Shown: positions 48,360 to 58,921, counted from the first letter of the stretch. The stretch: 64,000 bases of DNA from Acinetobacter lwoffii (GCF_024129355.1 NZ_JAMXXP010000004.1:1-64000); one strand, 5' to 3'. Notes: generated by a model from the sequence alone, not told the origin. Numbers and translations are program-made.

Positions 48360-49667
48360 TTAATAACCCAGTTGCGGAGCAACCTCGACCACAGGTTTTA
48401 AACCCTGAAATGGTAAAGGCGCACCAAAGATTTCTGCAATCTTCATCGCTGAGGTCACTGCTGATTCCAGAATTGGCAAACCGTCACATGACCATGAACC
48501 GCAGAAGAAGACTTTACGATTGGCCTCCAGATGACGTTGCTGCAATTCTTTATTCAGTGCCACGGTATTGGCATCGACAACTGCACGCGTCAGCATGACC
48601 GATTTGATCACTTTCTTCGGATCAATGTCGGTTACCGGACGCCAGGTCTGAAATACGGCTGATTTGCCAACCAAAGAAGGTTCAATCGAGTTGAGCCACA
48701 CGGTAAATTGCTGACGAGTAAATTTACGGTCCATCATATAGCTGAGTACAGCCCAGTCTTTACGCTTTGGCGGCATCACGCTGGCATCGGTATGGATGAC
48801 CAGTTCACCCTGTTCGAATTTGAATTTCTTCAATAATTCAATTTCACTGGCAAACTGTTCTGGATCCAGGAACTCCTCAATTTTGGTGGTCGGTGTCGCG
48901 ACAATCACCCGGTCAAACAGTTTTGAATAACCGGCCGCATTTTCAACTTTGACCTGATCGCCCTGCTCTTGTACCAGTGTAATTGCTGAACCGTCTTCAA
49001 TATGAATGCCTTCAATCAGCTTGTCGACAAGCGCCGGTGTACCGCCTTGCAAACGCAGTAAAGCATCACCATCGGTCAATTGACGCAGGAAAATTAACAA
49101 CGGTTTAGCTGGCCATTCACCAATGGTTTTCGGATTGCAGGTACAGATGGTATATAGCACCGGCATCACCGCACCATGCCAGAATACTTCTTCAATCTCG
49201 TTGCGGTTGATAAATTCTGCCAGGCTGATGTCCTGATTTTTCGATTTAAAGAATTTGGTCAATGCAACTTTTAACTGCAACAGGCCTTTGACCAGACGCC
49301 AGCCATACTGCTGCAGGCCTTTACGGTTATTGATAATCGGGATATTGCCAATTCGGCTGCGCGATGTGGTCAGCCAGGTTTCAGTTTTATCTTCAAATAA
49401 CCAGCTGCAGGCCATATAGGTCCGCACCGGATAAGTTTTAATGCCCAGATGCGTGGCCAGACTCAGGGTGTTTTTCCACAGATAGGGATTCATCACACGT
49501 AAAGGTGCGTCAATCAGGCCCCCTTCAAATTCAAGGCTATGACTGTCCATGCCGCGACCTGGAAGTGCTTCAAAAATCGTGATGTGATGCCCTGCGTCCT
49601 GGAGAATTCTGGCTGTAGCCAGTCCGGCCATGCCACTACCAATTACTGCGATATCCAAACTGATCAT
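48360..49667 (-). CDS. FAD/NAD(P)-dependent amine-oxidase-like oxidoreductase
   Basis: 435 aa. N-terminal Rossmann dinucleotide fold IAVIGSGMAGLATARIL with the acidic end at FEALPGRGMDSHS; C-terminal FAD-binding GLPILESAVTSAMKIAE. Related to flavin amine oxidase / desaturase-like proteins (crtI/NAD-binding-8 group). Paired with the methyltransferase downstream. In other proteobacteria such pairs accompany cyclopropane fatty-acid-like lipid modification; here this is inference. Confidence 0.75.
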   Translation of the reverse strand: MISLDIAVIGSGMAGLATARILQDAGHHITIFEALPGRGMDSHSLEFEGGLIDAPLRVMNPYLWKNTLSLATHLGIKTYPVRTYMACSWLFEDKTETWLTTSRSRIGNIPIINNRKGLQQYGWRLVKGLLQLKVALTKFFKSKNQDISLAEFINRNEIEEVFWHGAVMPVLYTICTCNPKTIGEWPAKPLLIFLRQLTDGDALLRLQGGTPALVDKLIEGIHIEDGSAITLVQEQGDQVKVENAAGYSKLFDRVIVATPTTKIEEFLDPEQFASEIELLKKFKFEQGELVIHTDASVMPPKRKDWAVLSYMMDRKFTRQQFTVWLNSIEPSLVGKSAVFQTWRPVTDIDPKKVIKSVMLTRAVVDANTVALNKELQQRHLEANRKVFFCGSWSCDGLPILESAVTSAMKIAEIFGAPLPFQGLKPVVEVAPQLGY

Positions 49668-49906
49668 CCGTCATTGAAAAACTACAGAAATTATGTACCA
49701 TGCGCCAATCAAACAGGTTATTAAAATCTTCCAGAATATATGTTTTTCGTAAAGGCCTTTTTGTTCAATTTCACCTGCTTTTTATTCATTTTTCTGCCTT
49801 AGTTAAAATTCCATCAAATCTAAGATTTTATTCATATTTTTATCTAAAAACTTGAAAATTCGCTTTAAAAACAAATAATTTAATTAACCATTTTTATAAT
49901 CCTTGG

Positions 49907-49935
49907 TTGACAAATACTTTTTAAATACCTATGAT
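49907..49935 (+). promoter_or_regulatory. Near-consensus sigma-70 promoter
   Basis: TTGACA (49907-49912), exactly 17 bp, TATGAT (49930-49935). It faces an intrinsic terminator about 125 bp downstream and no protein gene. Confidence 0.7.
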
Positions 49936-49941
49936 TCGCAG

Positions 49942-50063
49942 CATAAGAAAACCATAAATTCATCCGGTTCCATTCAGATGCGTTTATGCGAAAATTGTTT
50001 AAAACGACAAGAAACTACAGCGCCTTATAAAATAAAAGCCTCTGCGAAAGCAGAGGCTTCTTT
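49942..50063 (+). ncRNA. Candidate small RNA upstream of the ahpC 3' end
   Basis: About 120 nt from the expected start of the promoter at 49907-49935 to a strong terminator: a perfect 10-bp stem AAGCCTCTGC/GCAGAGGCTT with a GAAA tetraloop (50036-50059), then a T-rich tail. A 91-codon frame runs through promoter and terminator, which argues against coding. It is convergent with ahpC. I do not recognise the RNA. Confidence 0.55.
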
Positions 50064-50236
50064 GTTTTCAGGCCTAGTCAATCATGCAGCAGGGTATTGC
50101 GCTTACTTGATTGCCTCGCATAAGCCGCTTAAAAAGCATAGAGTGCAATTCCTCAATTCTCATTTTGTTCTCAAATAGAAATCAAATGGCATGATGTTTT
50201 TGTCTAGAATTCATAAATCTCTAAACTAAAAAAATA

Positions 50237-50267
50237 AAAAATCCAGCAACTTGTGCTGGATTTTTTG
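50237..50267 (-). terminator. Intrinsic terminator of ahpC
   Basis: AAAAAATCCAGCA/TGCTGGATTTTTT palindrome with runs on both sides, between ahpC and the small-RNA candidate. Confidence 0.8.
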
Positions 50268-50288
50268 CTTCAAAGAAGTAGGTTTGAA

Positions 50289-50852
50289 TTAGATTTTACC
50301 CACCAGGTCGATTGACGGCGCTAGCGTTGCTTCACCTTCTTTCCATTTTGCCGGACAAACTTCACCTGGGTGCGCATGTACATATTGTGCAGCTTTCACT
50401 TTACGAAGAAGCTCTTGTGCATCACGGCCGATACCACCCGCGTTGATTTCAATAATCTGGATTTTACCTTCTGGATCAATCACGAAAGTACCCCGATCTG
50501 CCAGACCTTCTGCTTCAATCAGTACTTCAAAGTTTTTAGACAAAGTCCAGGTTGGATCACCAATCAATGGATACTGGATTTTACCAATCACGTCAGAAGT
50601 ATCATGCCAAGCTTTATGGGTGAAATGAGTATCGGTAGACACGCCATAGATTTCTACACCCATTTTCTGGAATTCAGCATACTGATCAGCAAGATCGCCT
50701 AATTCAGTTGGACAAACAAAGGTGAAATCTGCAGGATAGAAAAACACCACTGACCATTTACCTTTCAGGTCTTGCTCAGAAACTTCGATGAACTGACCAT
50801 TGTGGTAAGCAGTTGCATTGAATGGTTTGATTTCAGTATTGATTAAACTCAT
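50289..50852 (-). CDS. ahpC: Alkyl hydroperoxide reductase subunit C (2-Cys peroxiredoxin)
   Basis: Reduces H2O2 and organic peroxides in the cytoplasm. 187 aa. Peroxidatic Cys in [14 protein letters not shown] (about 46), resolving Cys in [13 protein letters not shown] (about 165). It starts [20 protein letters not shown], like enterobacterial AhpC. No ahpF is adjacent. The 315-bp upstream region is AT-rich and probably holds an OxyR-controlled promoter, but no operator could be assigned by eye. Confidence 0.95.
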   Translation of the reverse strand: MSLINTEIKPFNATAYHNGQFIEVSEQDLKGKWSVVFFYPADFTFVCPTELGDLADQYAEFQKMGVEIYGVSTDTHFTHKAWHDTSDVIGKIQYPLIGDPTWTLSKNFEVLIEAEGLADRGTFVIDPEGKIQIIEINAGGIGRDAQELLRKVKAAQYVHAHPGEVCPAKWKEGEATLAPSIDLVGKI

Positions 50853-51110
50853 GAGATATTTCCTCTGGCTTATTTCTGGGATTGCTTATCTTGTGAAGCT
50901 AGAATACGAAAAATTTCAAAATAGGTAAAACCGCAAGTTTTTATAAAAATGATCGCTTTTTTAGATCATAAATTTCTATCAGTATTGTTCATCTTATTTA
51001 TTTTCTCGATGTAGAGCTGTTCTGATCAAAATAACGCCATGCTTTAACACTTCTTAATATTTTAATAAATCATGGGCTTATACAAACTTAATACCAATCT
51101 TCAAGACATA
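50853..51110. other. Intergenic region upstream of ahpC
   Basis: About 260 bp, no gene. Minus-strand TATTCT near 50898-50903 is a possible ahpC -10 box. Nothing else is assigned. Confidence 0.35.
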
Positions 51111-51138
51111 AAAAACCCACCGTATTCAGGTGGGTTTT
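51111..51138 (-). terminator. Intrinsic terminator of ssb
   Basis: On the minus strand AACCCACC/GGTGGGTT stem followed by T6, just past the ssb stop. Confidence 0.8.
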
Positions 51139-51167
51139 AATGATGATTTACCTTTTTGACCTACATC

Positions 51168-51755
51168 TCAAAATGGTAAGTCATCATCTAGATCTGCTGC
51201 AGGTGCTGCTGTTGGAGCAGGTGCAGATTTTGGCGCAAAACCACTCGGGTTATTGTTGCCATAACCGCCGCCCTGGTTGTTGTTAAAACCGCCTTGCTGT
51301 GGTGCTGAACCATAACCTGATTGCGGGTTATTGCCATAACCACCCTGGTTGTTGTTCGCCTGATTATTGTTATTAAAGCGTGGCTGGTTAAAGCTGCTCT
51401 CGCCCTGATCATTTTGAGGACGGCTAGAGTCTAACATCTGCATTTGTTCACCACGAATTTCCGTCGTATAGCGCTCCTGACCATTCTGGTCAGTCCACTG
51501 ACGGGTACGTAATGAACCTTCAATATATACTTTTGAGCCTTTACGAAGATATTGCTGTGCAATTTCACCTAAACGGTTATGCAACACGATACGGTGCCAT
51601 TCCGTTTGTTCTTTACGTTCACCGGTACTTTTATCTGTCCACGAATCGCTGGTTGCGATCGAGAATTGAGTGAGAGAGCCACCATTTGCAAAAGTTTTGG
51701 TTTCCGGATCTTTACCCAAAGTACCCACTAAAATAACTTTATTTACACCACGCAT
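51168..51755 (-). CDS. ssb: Single-stranded DNA-binding protein
   Basis: Coats ssDNA in replication, repair and recombination. 195 aa. OB-fold in residues 1-110 ([26 protein letters not shown]), then a Gly/Asn/Gln-rich disordered linker and the acidic tip DLDDDLPF that recruits partner proteins. In many gammaproteobacteria ssb lies beside uvrA; here an MFS gene, a DUF475 gene, tenA and a small gene separate them. Confidence 0.96.
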   Translation of the reverse strand: MRGVNKVILVGTLGKDPETKTFANGGSLTQFSIATSDSWTDKSTGERKEQTEWHRIVLHNRLGEIAQQYLRKGSKVYIEGSLRTRQWTDQNGQERYTTEIRGEQMQMLDSSRPQNDQGESSFNQPRFNNNNQANNNQGGYGNNPQSGYGSAPQQGGFNNNQGGGYGNNNPSGFAPKSAPAPTAAPAADLDDDLPF

Positions 51756-51806
51756 TTGCCGTTTACTTCCTATATATTTCTGTATTTTACTTTATAAGAG
51801 TTATGC

Positions 51807-53171
51807 TTAAATGGCTACCTCTTTACCCAACAAGTGCGTTAATTGTTGTCGCGAAGCATCATCAATCTGCTGTTTATCGACTTTTACATAGGCAACTTGC
51901 TGTTCAGACATCACCACGACCTCTTCAATACCACGAATCGCCAAAAGCTGAGAAGTCCATTCGTCAGTTTGTCTGCTTTCCGGCAAACGCAACACCAGCG
52001 ATGACAGATAGCGTGGCTGTGCCAGCCCAAAACTCATCAGCAGCCAGATTATCGCAATCCCTGTCAGGATACTCCAGCCCATCGAGGTATTGTTCAGCAG
52101 TAATAATTGTCCGCCAATCATACCGCCAAAGAACGCCCCTAAAAACTGGCTGCTGGCATTTATGCCCATTGCGGTGGCTTTGGACTGGATCGGTGCCGCT
52201 TTCGACAACCAGGACGGCAACAAGGCTTCCATCACATTAAAAGCAATAAAGAACAGCCCTAGACCAATCAGCAAGACATATTTGGATTCAAAACCAAATG
52301 CCATCACCATTAGGCCCAGAATAATGCCAGTAATGGCCACCAGAAAAATCGCGCGCATTTTGTGGTATTTTTCTGCCAGGATAATACTTGGAAAAGCAAA
52401 AAACAGGCTCAGCACCAACAGCGGCAAATATACCCAGCCATGACTGGACAGTGGCAGATCAGCAAATTCGATCAGCTGCGAAGGTACATAGATAAACATC
52501 GCGGTGAGCAATAAATGCAGGGTAAAAACCGACACATGCAGACGATTCAGATCTCCGATTTTGATTACCTGTTTCAACTGTGCCAGATAGCCTTGCTGAA
52601 AGTTTTGATGATGCCGCGTGACCTTAGGCACCATCAACAGCATGGCAATCGCCGCCAGGCCCATCACCGTAGTCACCCAGAATAATCCCGAGATGCCCAC
52701 CAGACCCGTTAGCCAAGGCCCAAGACTAAAGGCCACCACAAAAGACAGGCCGATACTCATGCCCATCATTGCCATGGCTTTCATGCGGTTTTCTTCACGG
52801 GTGACATCTGCCAGCAGCGCCATCACCACAGCAGATACTGCACCACCACCGGCGATCGCTCGGCCAATAATCACGCCATAAATGGTGTCCGACATGGCCG
52901 CAATCGCACCGCCCAGCGCAAATAAGAGCAGCCCCAAAACCACCAGTGGCTTACGGCTATAACGGTCCGCAATCAGGCTGAATGGAATCTGTAACAGGGC
53001 CTGGGTCAGACCATAGACCCCGACCGCCAAACCGATCAGTGCAGGCGTCGCATATTGATATGCCTGCCCTGCCACAGAAAACACCGGGATAATCATAAAC
53101 AACCCCAGCATGCGCAGTGCAAAAATACTGCTCAGGGCAAAGGTTGAACGACGTTCTAAAGCATTCATCAT
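51807..53171 (-). CDS. MFS transporter
   Basis: 454 aa with 12 membrane helices. Motif A between helices 2 and 3 reads LIADRYSRKPLVV. A cytoplasmic C-terminal domain of about 60 aa (LPESRQTDEWTSQLLAIRG on) is unusual for simple MFS porters but common in the ssb-linked MFS group of Acinetobacter and Pseudomonas. Substrate unknown. It lies 50 bp upstream of ssb on the same strand. Confidence 0.85.
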   Translation of the reverse strand: MMNALERRSTFALSSIFALRMLGLFMIIPVFSVAGQAYQYATPALIGLAVGVYGLTQALLQIPFSLIADRYSRKPLVVLGLLLFALGGAIAAMSDTIYGVIIGRAIAGGGAVSAVVMALLADVTREENRMKAMAMMGMSIGLSFVVAFSLGPWLTGLVGISGLFWVTTVMGLAAIAMLLMVPKVTRHHQNFQQGYLAQLKQVIKIGDLNRLHVSVFTLHLLLTAMFIYVPSQLIEFADLPLSSHGWVYLPLLVLSLFFAFPSIILAEKYHKMRAIFLVAITGIILGLMVMAFGFESKYVLLIGLGLFFIAFNVMEALLPSWLSKAAPIQSKATAMGINASSQFLGAFFGGMIGGQLLLLNNTSMGWSILTGIAIIWLLMSFGLAQPRYLSSLVLRLPESRQTDEWTSQLLAIRGIEEVVVMSEQQVAYVKVDKQQIDDASRQQLTHLLGKEVAI

Positions 53172-53278
53172 AAATTATGGCGATTGGGTTAATTAATCTG
53201 GAGCCCAGATTATAGGACATTCAGCTCATTAATAAGACATGAATTTTACTTGAAATAAAGATGATGCCAATCTAAAAA

Positions 53279-53308
53279 CAAAAAAAGCGCAGCCGGAGCT
53301 ACGCTTTC
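53279..53308 (-). terminator. Intrinsic terminator of the DUF475 gene
   Basis: On the minus strand AAGCGTAGC/GCTGCGCTT stem with a TCCG loop, followed by T-run. Confidence 0.7.
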
Positions 53309-53324
53309 ATTCAGGGACAGTGCT

Positions 53325-54413
53325 TTATTTGTCTAAAGCTGCCTGACGTTTCTTGTACTGAATCGAGGCGAATACTGCCCAGACAATAAAAGCCACACCG
53401 ATCAGACCGGTCACCACTTCTGGTACATGCAGACCGGTTCCGCTGGCAATCATAATGAAAGCCAGTGCACCGATGGCATAATGCGCACCATGTTCCAGGT
53501 AGATATAGGCATCCAATGTGCCCTGCTCAACCAGATAAATCGTCATTGAACGGACAAAGATCGCACCAATTGCCAGACCCAGCATGATGATGACCACGTC
53601 TGAGGTAATCGCAAAGGCACCGATCACGCCATCAAAACTGAAAGAGGCATCCAGGACTTCTAGATAGAGGAAACCACCAATACCGGCTTTCACTACACCC
53701 GTCGGTACGCCATTTTCATCATGACGAACTGCATTGCCATTTTCATCCACTTCAGGTTCACCACCGAGCATATGACTCAGCACCTGCACCCCGATATAAA
53801 TCACAATACCCCAGATTCCGGCCATGGTCACGACCAGACGCTTGGCTTCACCGACATTGGCTGCCATGATTAACAAGGCCACCAGTGCAATAAAGACCGA
53901 CATCGCCGGAACACTGGCCAGGTTGGATAAACGGCGTTCTACTCGTCTGAACCAGTGGGTATCCTTTTCTTCATCCAGGAAGAAGTTCAGGAATACCATC
54001 AACAGGAAAGCACCACCAAAAGCAGCAATCTCAGGATGATGTGCCATTAAACGTGCTGAATATTCTTTCGGATCATTCAGGGCCAGACGTACCACTTCCA
54101 TAAAGCCCAGGTCTGCAGTCACTGCAACAATGACCACTGGGAAGATCAAACGCATCCCGAAAACTGCAATCAGAATACCGACTGTCAGGAACAGCATTTT
54201 CCAAAAATGATCCCAACCCCGTAGGACTGAGGCATTAACAACCGCGTTATCAAAGGACAACGACACTTCCATAATCGCTAAAATAGCGGTGATGGTTAGC
54301 GCTGTGAGCATGGTTTGCAGGCCTGCGTCAGGACCATGGGTATAACCCCAATACGCAGACAAACCAAGACACACGATCGAAAATGCAATCGAGAAACCAA
54401 AATGTTTCAACAT
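53325..54413 (-). CDS. TerC-like DUF475 integral membrane protein
   Basis: 362 aa from the ATG at 54413 (a TTG six bases upstream is in frame). About nine membrane helices. Conserved acidic motifs inside helices, EVSLSFDNAVVNA and EVLDASFSFDGVIGAF, place it in the TerC/DUF475 superfamily, whose members handle metal ions (manganese or tellurite-related). Divergent from tenA. Exact substrate unknown. Confidence 0.82.
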   Translation of the reverse strand: MLKHFGFSIAFSIVCLGLSAYWGYTHGPDAGLQTMLTALTITAILAIMEVSLSFDNAVVNASVLRGWDHFWKMLFLTVGILIAVFGMRLIFPVVIVAVTADLGFMEVVRLALNDPKEYSARLMAHHPEIAAFGGAFLLMVFLNFFLDEEKDTHWFRRVERRLSNLASVPAMSVFIALVALLIMAANVGEAKRLVVTMAGIWGIVIYIGVQVLSHMLGGEPEVDENGNAVRHDENGVPTGVVKAGIGGFLYLEVLDASFSFDGVIGAFAITSDVVIIMLGLAIGAIFVRSMTIYLVEQGTLDAYIYLEHGAHYAIGALAFIMIASGTGLHVPEVVTGLIGVAFIVWAVFASIQYKKRQAALDK

Positions 54414-54635
54414 ACACAACGACCTTGGATAAATTAAATAAATGTATGGCTGCGAAAGAGCAGCAATACGAATAGGAAAAGTTAAGCTAATTATGAAACT
54501 TTTAGCGCATAAACCAAAGCACTTCCTGAGCCGTTTTATCTTATTTTCTGTTTTTAAAATTTGCCGATCTTTTAAACAGCCCGATCTTTGCTATAGTGCC
54601 GCATGGTTTAACTTGAACTGCGAAGGATTTTCAGC

Positions 54636-55307
54636 ATGAGTTTTTCACAAGAGGTATGGCAACGTAATCTCACACTTTATCAGAAGACCCTGGCCCTGCC
54701 CTTTAATCAGCAACTGGCACAAGGTACTTTAAGCCGTGAAGCCTTTAGTCATTATGTGATTCAGGATGCGCATTATTTACTGGCCTATGGCCGTGCACTG
54801 GCCGTGTGTGCCGCTAAAGCTTTTGAAGCGGACGATGTAATCCAGTTTGCCGAGGCAGCCAAAATTGCGATTGTGGTGGAACGTAGCCTGCATGATGGCT
54901 TTATGCAAGATTTTGGCATTAGCAAAGAGCAATTTGAGCAGACACCGTTGACGCTGGCATGTCATCACTATACTTCTTATCTGACTTCGACCGCCTGGTC
55001 AGAAAGCTACCCGGTGGTGCTAGCCTCGTTGCTGCCTTGTTTCTGGATTTATGCCGAAGTTGGTAAAGATATTGTCGACAACTCTGCGCCGAATAATCCG
55101 TATCAAGCCTGGGTGGATACCTATTCAGGAGAGGAATTCCACACTGCGGTGCGGAATGTGATTGCGACCGTTGACCGTGTTGCGGCGCGTGTTGATGCCG
55201 ATACACTAGAAAAAATGCATGCAGCTTATACGCATGCGGCCCGTCTGGAATGGTTGTTCTGGGACAGTGCCTTTGAGCAACGCCAGTGGCCTGGTCTGGA
55301 TGAATAA
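54636..55307 (+). CDS. tenA: TenA-family thiaminase II / aminopyrimidine aminohydrolase
   Basis: Salvages the pyrimidine moiety of degraded thiamine. 223 aa, all-helical. Motifs: YVIQDAHYLLAYGRAL, catalytic Cys in LLPCFWIYAEVG, and the acidic pair in YSGEEFHTAV. Start with AAGGAT upstream. I see no TPP riboswitch in the leader. No other thi genes are close. Confidence 0.88.
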   Translation: MSFSQEVWQRNLTLYQKTLALPFNQQLAQGTLSREAFSHYVIQDAHYLLAYGRALAVCAAKAFEADDVIQFAEAAKIAIVVERSLHDGFMQDFGISKEQFEQTPLTLACHHYTSYLTSTAWSESYPVVLASLLPCFWIYAEVGKDIVDNSAPNNPYQAWVDTYSGEEFHTAVRNVIATVDRVAARVDADTLEKMHAAYTHAARLEWLFWDSAFEQRQWPGLDE

Positions 55308-55319
55308 GACGGACGAATA

Positions 55320-55350
55320 AAAAAAGCCCTGTTTAAGATAGGGCTTTTTG
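55320..55350 (+). terminator. Intrinsic terminator of tenA
   Basis: AAAAAGCCCT/AGGGCTTTTT stem with a 7-9 nt loop. Confidence 0.8.
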
Positions 55351-55475
55351 GTTATAGCTGATCAAAAAATTTCTACTGTCATAAACCGATCATAAAAACG
55401 GCTTAGTCTGAAAAAACAAGGATAGAACGGGCCACTACGCTAGACCTAGCTATAAGCCCAAAATTGCCGCACAAT

Positions 55476-55497
55476 AATTGAGAATAATTATCAATTA
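55476..55497 (+). promoter_or_regulatory. Fur box
   Basis: AATTGAGAATAATTATCAAT is an AT-rich 19-mer palindrome close to the Fur consensus (GATAATGATAATCATTATC). It lies 32 bp before the ATG of the 122-aa gene, a position expected to block its promoter when iron is plentiful. Confidence 0.6.
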
Positions 55498-55528
55498 ATA
55501 AATTCAATCCCGGAAAGAGGCAGACAAT

Positions 55529-55897
55529 ATGGACACTTTAGGCACCGAAGCGATTCGGGCATTTTTTACCCTGCAATGTTGCTGGTTCAACAATGAAGAA
55601 ATCTATCTGGAACAAGGCTGTCTAGATTGTAGCTCGGCAGCCACTTATCTGATTTACCATACCAACACGCATATCCAGAAACATCTGCTGAAATTTATTG
55701 AAAAGTATCGCTGTCATCAGGCATGCCGTAACGATTTGCTCGACCTGGATTTTTTCCGAAAAGACTATGAGGACTTTCTGCACATTCTGGAAAATGAAGT
55801 CAATTTTTATGCACGTCTGCATCATGATGTGCTACGTGACCGCTGTTTTGAAGAGATTGAGTCTATCTTTGAACGCCGTTATGCAGCGGCTTGTTAA
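55529..55897 (+). CDS. Cys-rich small protein, probably iron-regulated
   Basis: 122 aa, no recognised family. Seven Cys: two in TLQCCWFNN, two in GCLDCSS, one in YRCHQACRND plus its neighbour, and others near the end, so metal or cluster binding is plausible. The rest is helical and His-rich (HIQKHLLKF, ARLHHDVL). No signal peptide. AGAGG precedes the ATG and a Fur box lies just upstream, pointing to expression in iron limitation. Function not known. Confidence 0.6.
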   Translation: MDTLGTEAIRAFFTLQCCWFNNEEIYLEQGCLDCSSAATYLIYHTNTHIQKHLLKFIEKYRCHQACRNDLLDLDFFRKDYEDFLHILENEVNFYARLHHDVLRDRCFEEIESIFERRYAAAC

Positions 55898-56078
55898 GTA
55901 TTTACCTTGTACATGATGATTGTGAATATTTAAATGATCTGCTGTTGTGTTTCTTAATGTTGTGATGAATTGACCAATCACCGACATAACTTGACGTTTA
56001 AAATACTTTTATTTGCACTTGAACATTTTTCATTCGGTATCATATAAGGGTTTTTGATGAATATTCTAGGATCCTTGC

Positions 56079-58910
56079 ATGAGCCAAAGCCACATCCGTA
56101 TTCGAGGCGCACGTACCCATAACCTGAAAAATGTGAACCTTGATATACCACGCGACAAGTTTGTGGTGATTACGGGACTGTCTGGTTCAGGTAAGTCCTC
56201 GCTTGCCTTTGACACCTTATATGCCGAAGGTCAGCGCCGTTATGTGGAATCGCTGTCTGCCTATGCCCGCCAGTTCCTTTCCCAGATGGAAAAGCCAGAA
56301 GTCGATTCGATTGAGGGCTTGAGTCCAGCCATCGCCATCGAGCAGAAATCGACCAGTCATAACCCACGCTCTACCGTAGGAACCATTACCGAAATTTATG
56401 ACTATTTACGTCTACTGTATGCGCGTGTCGGTACACCGTTCTGTCCTGAACATGACTTGCCGATGGTGGCACAAACGGTCACTGAAATGGTCGATGCCGT
56501 TAAAGCACTGGAAGAAGGCACTGCACTGTTATTGTTAGCACCGGTTGTGCGTGAGCGTAAAGGTGAATACACGGCGCTGTTTGAACAGCTACAGAGTCAG
56601 GGTTTTGTCCGCGCCCGCGTCGATGGCGAGATCATGGAAATTGATCCGCCACCAGAACTGGACAAAAAGAAAAAACATACCATTGAAGTGGTAGTCGATC
56701 GTTTTAAAGTGCGTGATGATCTGGGCAACCGTATTGCCGAAAGTTTTGAAACGGCGCTGCGTCTTGGTGGTGATATTGCGATTTTATCCTGGATGAAGGG
56801 CGAGCATAACGATCGCGTATTTTCAGCCAAGCACTCCTGCCCGCAATGTGACCGCGCGGTGGCTGAACTGGAACCGCGTTTATTTTCGTTCAACAACCCT
56901 TTTGGCGCCTGTCCGGTCTGTGATGGTCTGGGGACCCGCAGCCATTTCAGTGCCGACAAACTGATTCCCAATCCTGAAGTCAGTGTCAGTCAAGGCGCGA
57001 TTCGTGGCTGGGACCGTCAGCGTCCTTACTATTACAGCATGATCCAGAAAGTCGCCGAGCATTTTGGTTTTTCTCTGGAAACTCCATGGAATGAACTGGA
57101 TGCTGACACCAAGAAAAAATTTCTGTACGGCACTGGCAAAGAAAAAATTGATCTAAGTTATATCGATGAACGTGGCCGACGTCATAATCGGGTCATTCCT
57201 TTTGAAGGAATTTTGCCGCATCTGGAACGCCGTTATCGTGAAACTGAAAGTAATTATGTCCGTGATGATCTGGCGCAGTATTTATCCAATGCTGCCTGTG
57301 ATGCCTGTGATGGTTCACGTCTGAATGAAATTTCGCGTAATGTGAAAATTCTGGACAAGACCATTGCCGATATTACCCGTATGTCGATTGGCGATGCTGA
57401 AAGCTATTATCAAGACATTCATCTGGAAGGTGCCCGTGGAGAAATTGCCGACAAGATTTTCAAGGAAATCCGTGAACGTCTGCACTTTCTGGTTTCGGTC
57501 GGCCTGAATTATCTCAGCCTGTCCCGTTCTGCCGAAACTTTATCTGGTGGTGAAGCGCAGCGAATCCGTCTGGCCTCACAGATCGGTGCCGGTTTGATGG
57601 GCGTCATGTATGTGCTGGATGAGCCGTCAATTGGTCTGCATCAGCGTGATAACGACCGTCTGCTGCAAACCCTGATCCGTCTGCGTGATCTGGGCAATAC
57701 CGTGCTGGTGGTCGAGCATGATGAAGATGCGATTCGTGCCGCCGATCATATTATTGATATCGGTCCGGGTGCCGGTGTGCATGGTGGGCATGTGATTGCC
57801 GAAGGAACGTATGATGAAATTCTGGCCAATCCGGACTCGCTGACCGGAAAATATTTATCCGGAAAATTAAAAATTGAAGTGCCGAAAAAACGGATTCAAC
57901 CGCCTAAGCCTAAAGAACAGATCAAGCTAATGGGAGCATCCGGGCATAACCTGAAAAAAGTCGATCTGACCATTCCTTTAGGTATTATGACCTGTGTTAC
58001 CGGGGTGTCCGGTTCAGGTAAATCGACCTTGATTAACCGGACTTTGTTACCTTTGGCGGCGACCCAGCTCAATGGTTCCACCACTTTAACTTCGGAGAAG
58101 TTTGAATCGATTGATGGTTTACAGTTCCTCGACAAAGTGGTGGATATTGACCAGAGTCCGATTGGACGTACCCCACGTTCCAATCCGGCGACTTATACCG
58201 GCCTATTTACCCCGATTCGTGAACTGTTTTCACAGACGCAAGAAGCCAAGGCACGCGGTTATGCTGCCGGTCGTTTCTCGTTTAACGTGAAAGGTGGCCG
58301 CTGTGAAGCCTGTGAAGGTGACGGCATGATCAAGGTAGCGATGCACTTCCTACCGGATATGTATGTGCCATGTGATGCCTGTCATGGCAAACGCTATAAT
58401 CGTGAAACGCTGGAAGTAAACTATAAGGGCAAGAATATTTCCGATGTCTTGCAGATGACCGTTGAAGATGCCATGCATTTCTTCGATGCGATTCCGGTGA
58501 TTCACCGTCGTCTGGAAACATTACATCAGGTCGGTTTGGGCTATATACGTCTGGGTCAGTCTGCGACCACTCTTTCTGGTGGTGAAGCACAGCGGGTCAA
58601 ACTGGCGCGTGAGCTGGCCAAACGCGATACCGGTCAAACCCTGTATATTCTGGATGAACCGACTACAGGTCTGCATTTCCATGATATTGCCAAACTGCTG
58701 GATATCCTGCATCAGCTCCGTAACAAGGGCAATACCATCGTGGTGATTGAGCATAATTTGGATGTGATTAAAACTGCTGACTGGGTGGTGGACTTAGGTC
58801 CTGAAGGTGGTTCGGGTGGCGGTATGATTGTCGCGGAAGGTACGCCTGAACAGGTCGTGAAAGTCAAAGCTTCACATACGGGTAAATTCTTGAAGCCGTT
58901 GTTGAAGTGA
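56079..58910 (+). CDS. uvrA: UvrABC system protein A
   Basis: Damage-recognition ATPase of nucleotide excision repair. 943 aa, complete. Two ABC modules with Walker [15 protein letters not shown] and [14 protein letters not shown] and ABC signatures [10 protein letters not shown] and [11 protein letters not shown]. Zinc sites CPQCDRAV...CPVCDGLG and CEACEGDG...CDACHGKRY. It stands alone on the plus strand. No obvious SOS box was recognised in the 180-bp upstream region. Confidence 0.97.
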   Translation: MSQSHIRIRGARTHNLKNVNLDIPRDKFVVITGLSGSGKSSLAFDTLYAEGQRRYVESLSAYARQFLSQMEKPEVDSIEGLSPAIAIEQKSTSHNPRSTVGTITEIYDYLRLLYARVGTPFCPEHDLPMVAQTVTEMVDAVKALEEGTALLLLAPVVRERKGEYTALFEQLQSQGFVRARVDGEIMEIDPPPELDKKKKHTIEVVVDRFKVRDDLGNRIAESFETALRLGGDIAILSWMKGEHNDRVFSAKHSCPQCDRAVAELEPRLFSFNNPFGACPVCDGLGTRSHFSADKLIPNPEVSVSQGAIRGWDRQRPYYYSMIQKVAEHFGFSLETPWNELDADTKKKFLYGTGKEKIDLSYIDERGRRHNRVIPFEGILPHLERRYRETESNYVRDDLAQYLSNAACDACDGSRLNEISRNVKILDKTIADITRMSIGDAESYYQDIHLEGARGEIADKIFKEIRERLHFLVSVGLNYLSLSRSAETLSGGEAQRIRLASQIGAGLMGVMYVLDEPSIGLHQRDNDRLLQTLIRLRDLGNTVLVVEHDEDAIRAADHIIDIGPGAGVHGGHVIAEGTYDEILANPDSLTGKYLSGKLKIEVPKKRIQPPKPKEQIKLMGASGHNLKKVDLTIPLGIMTCVTGVSGSGKSTLINRTLLPLAATQLNGSTTLTSEKFESIDGLQFLDKVVDIDQSPIGRTPRSNPATYTGLFTPIRELFSQTQEAKARGYAAGRFSFNVKGGRCEACEGDGMIKVAMHFLPDMYVPCDACHGKRYNRETLEVNYKGKNISDVLQMTVEDAMHFFDAIPVIHRRLETLHQVGLGYIRLGQSATTLSGGEAQRVKLARELAKRDTGQTLYILDEPTTGLHFHDIAKLLDILHQLRNKGNTIVVIEHNLDVIKTADWVVDLGPEGGSGGGMIVAEGTPEQVVKVKASHTGKFLKPLLK

Positions 58911-58921
58911 TTTAATTTTTT

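Noticed and set aside
49903-50178. 91-codon plus-strand frame containing CENC
   Set aside because: It contains a near-consensus promoter at its 5' end and an intrinsic terminator inside, so the RNA reading is preferred.
54414-54635. TPP riboswitch before tenA
   Set aside because: No CUGAGA-type TPP motif or suitable helices seen.
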